The notes beneath the pieces were generated by a model. The model made no database searches. It was not told where the DNA came from and saw nothing but the letters and a program-made list of their open reading frames with translations. 64,000 nt of DNA from Clostridiaceae bacterium (GTDB lineage: Bacteria; Bacillota; Clostridia; Peptostreptococcales; Peptostreptococcaceae). Where the stretch lies: assembly GCA_902362365.1 (NCBI GenBank), contig CABIVQ010000004.1, positions 31,243 through 95,242 on the forward strand, in the 5' to 3' direction. The position numbers were made by a program, and so were the translations under genes. Of this stretch, positions 63,858 to 64,000 are shown piece after piece; position 1 is the first letter of the stretch, and each line of letters starts with the position of its first letter.

Positions 63858-64000
63858 ATCTCGACCCCGATAGGGATTACAATAGTTTCACCACAAAACA
63901 TATTCCCCCTATAGAAAGGAGTCGAGAAAATTGAAACCTACGGTTAAATGCCCTGAATGTTATAACACAAATTTGTATAAGTTTGGTAAGGATAAGAATT
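63858..64000 (+). mobile_element. Left end of an insertion sequence
   Basis: A structured segment lies between 63865 and 63926: CTCGAC is repeated inverted as GTCGAG, and inside it ATAGGGATT faces ATTCCCCCTAT. It precedes a transposase-like frame that runs off the window. These may be the terminal repeat and subterminal hairpin. The element's other end is not in view, so boundaries are uncertain. Confidence 0.5.
63931..64000 (+). CDS. Transposase N-terminus (zinc-ribbon), cut by the window edge
   Basis: A TTG start preceded by AAAGGA opens a frame reading KPTVKCPECYNTNLYKFGKDKN, which continues past the edge. A C-x2-C half of a zinc ribbon followed by LYKFGKDK is the usual N-terminus of IS transposases of the IS1/IS6-like kind in clostridia. 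The family cannot be fixed from 23 residues. Confidence 0.6.
   Translation, partial: MKPTVKCPECYNTNLYKFGKDKN

Noticed and set aside
63858-63926. CRISPR-like repeat (CCCGATAGGGATT stretch)
   Set aside because: It occurs only once, has no spacer-repeat periodicity, and is followed by a transposase start.

Overview
The window comes from a very AT-rich, low-GC, anaerobic endospore-forming Firmicute. Gene content and protein style point to the Peptostreptococcaceae (Clostridioides / Paraclostridium / Romboutsia relatives). Supporting signs are a clostridial-type glutamine synthetase of about 630 residues, DUF1540 and DUF3867 proteins, a TSCPD protein, GerMN lipoproteins, a cysteine-rich spore-surface-like protein, strong AGGAGG ribosome sites, frequent TTG/GTG starts, and a T-box leader. 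The species cannot be named from sequence reading alone. Most of the window reads as ordinary chromosome with short operons separated by clear intrinsic terminators. An insertion sequence begins at the right edge.

Layout. 1-9240: the end of a YfcC-type carrier, a MATE efflux pump behind a MerR-type promoter, purB, a three-gene iron/cobalamin ABC importer with 11-bp phased repeats upstream, a YjeM-type amino-acid antiporter and a MarR regulator. 9400-14731: aminotransferase, GalT-like enzyme, exonuclease III, small unknowns, a DUF1540 protein and an M15 carboxypeptidase. 14740-18370: a decayed sucrose locus. It holds an ArsR remnant, a frameshifted scrR, an N-terminally deleted scrB, scrK with an apparent in-frame internal deletion, and an intact EIIA-Glc protein. 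18500-24580: DnaQ-type exonuclease, glnA, an M23 peptidase, a membrane protein and a diacylglycerol glycosyltransferase.

24720-31980: a divergent YjiH-type membrane protein followed by an M42 aminopeptidase, a PadR-DUF1700-DUF4097 envelope cassette with an autoregulatory-looking operator, a GerMN-like lipoprotein, and a 426-residue cysteine-rich coiled-coil protein behind a SigK/SigE-like promoter. 32150-37775: GtrA, GtrB and a DUF6056 membrane protein (bactoprenol-linked surface glycosylation), then a complete zinc ABC importer. 37800-49100: YlbF protein, pyridoxamine kinase, amidase, cold-shock protein, CBS protein, a cytoplasmic-looking parvulin, TSCPD protein, glycerol kinase, RidA, a Gfo/Idh/MocA oxidoreductase, and a YrvL-family membrane protein that seems to lack any ATG/GTG/TTG start.

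49180-64000: DppA-type D-aminopeptidase, LD-carboxypeptidase, an 18-residue hydrophobic micro-protein, DUF3867, an isochorismatase-fold hydrolase, a second YjiH-type transporter controlled by a T-box riboswitch, a Sel1-type protein, a GerMN lipoprotein, an ABC-F ATPase, an M15 lipoprotein, a TIM-barrel isomerase, a HIT protein, a MocR regulator co-directional with ddl (a DdlR-ddl arrangement), and the start of an insertion sequence directly upstream of ddl. Recurring themes are peptide and amino-acid acquisition (YjeM, two YjiH proteins, M42, DppA), peptidoglycan and D-Ala metabolism (M15 x2, M23, LD-carboxypeptidase, Ddl/MocR) and metal uptake.
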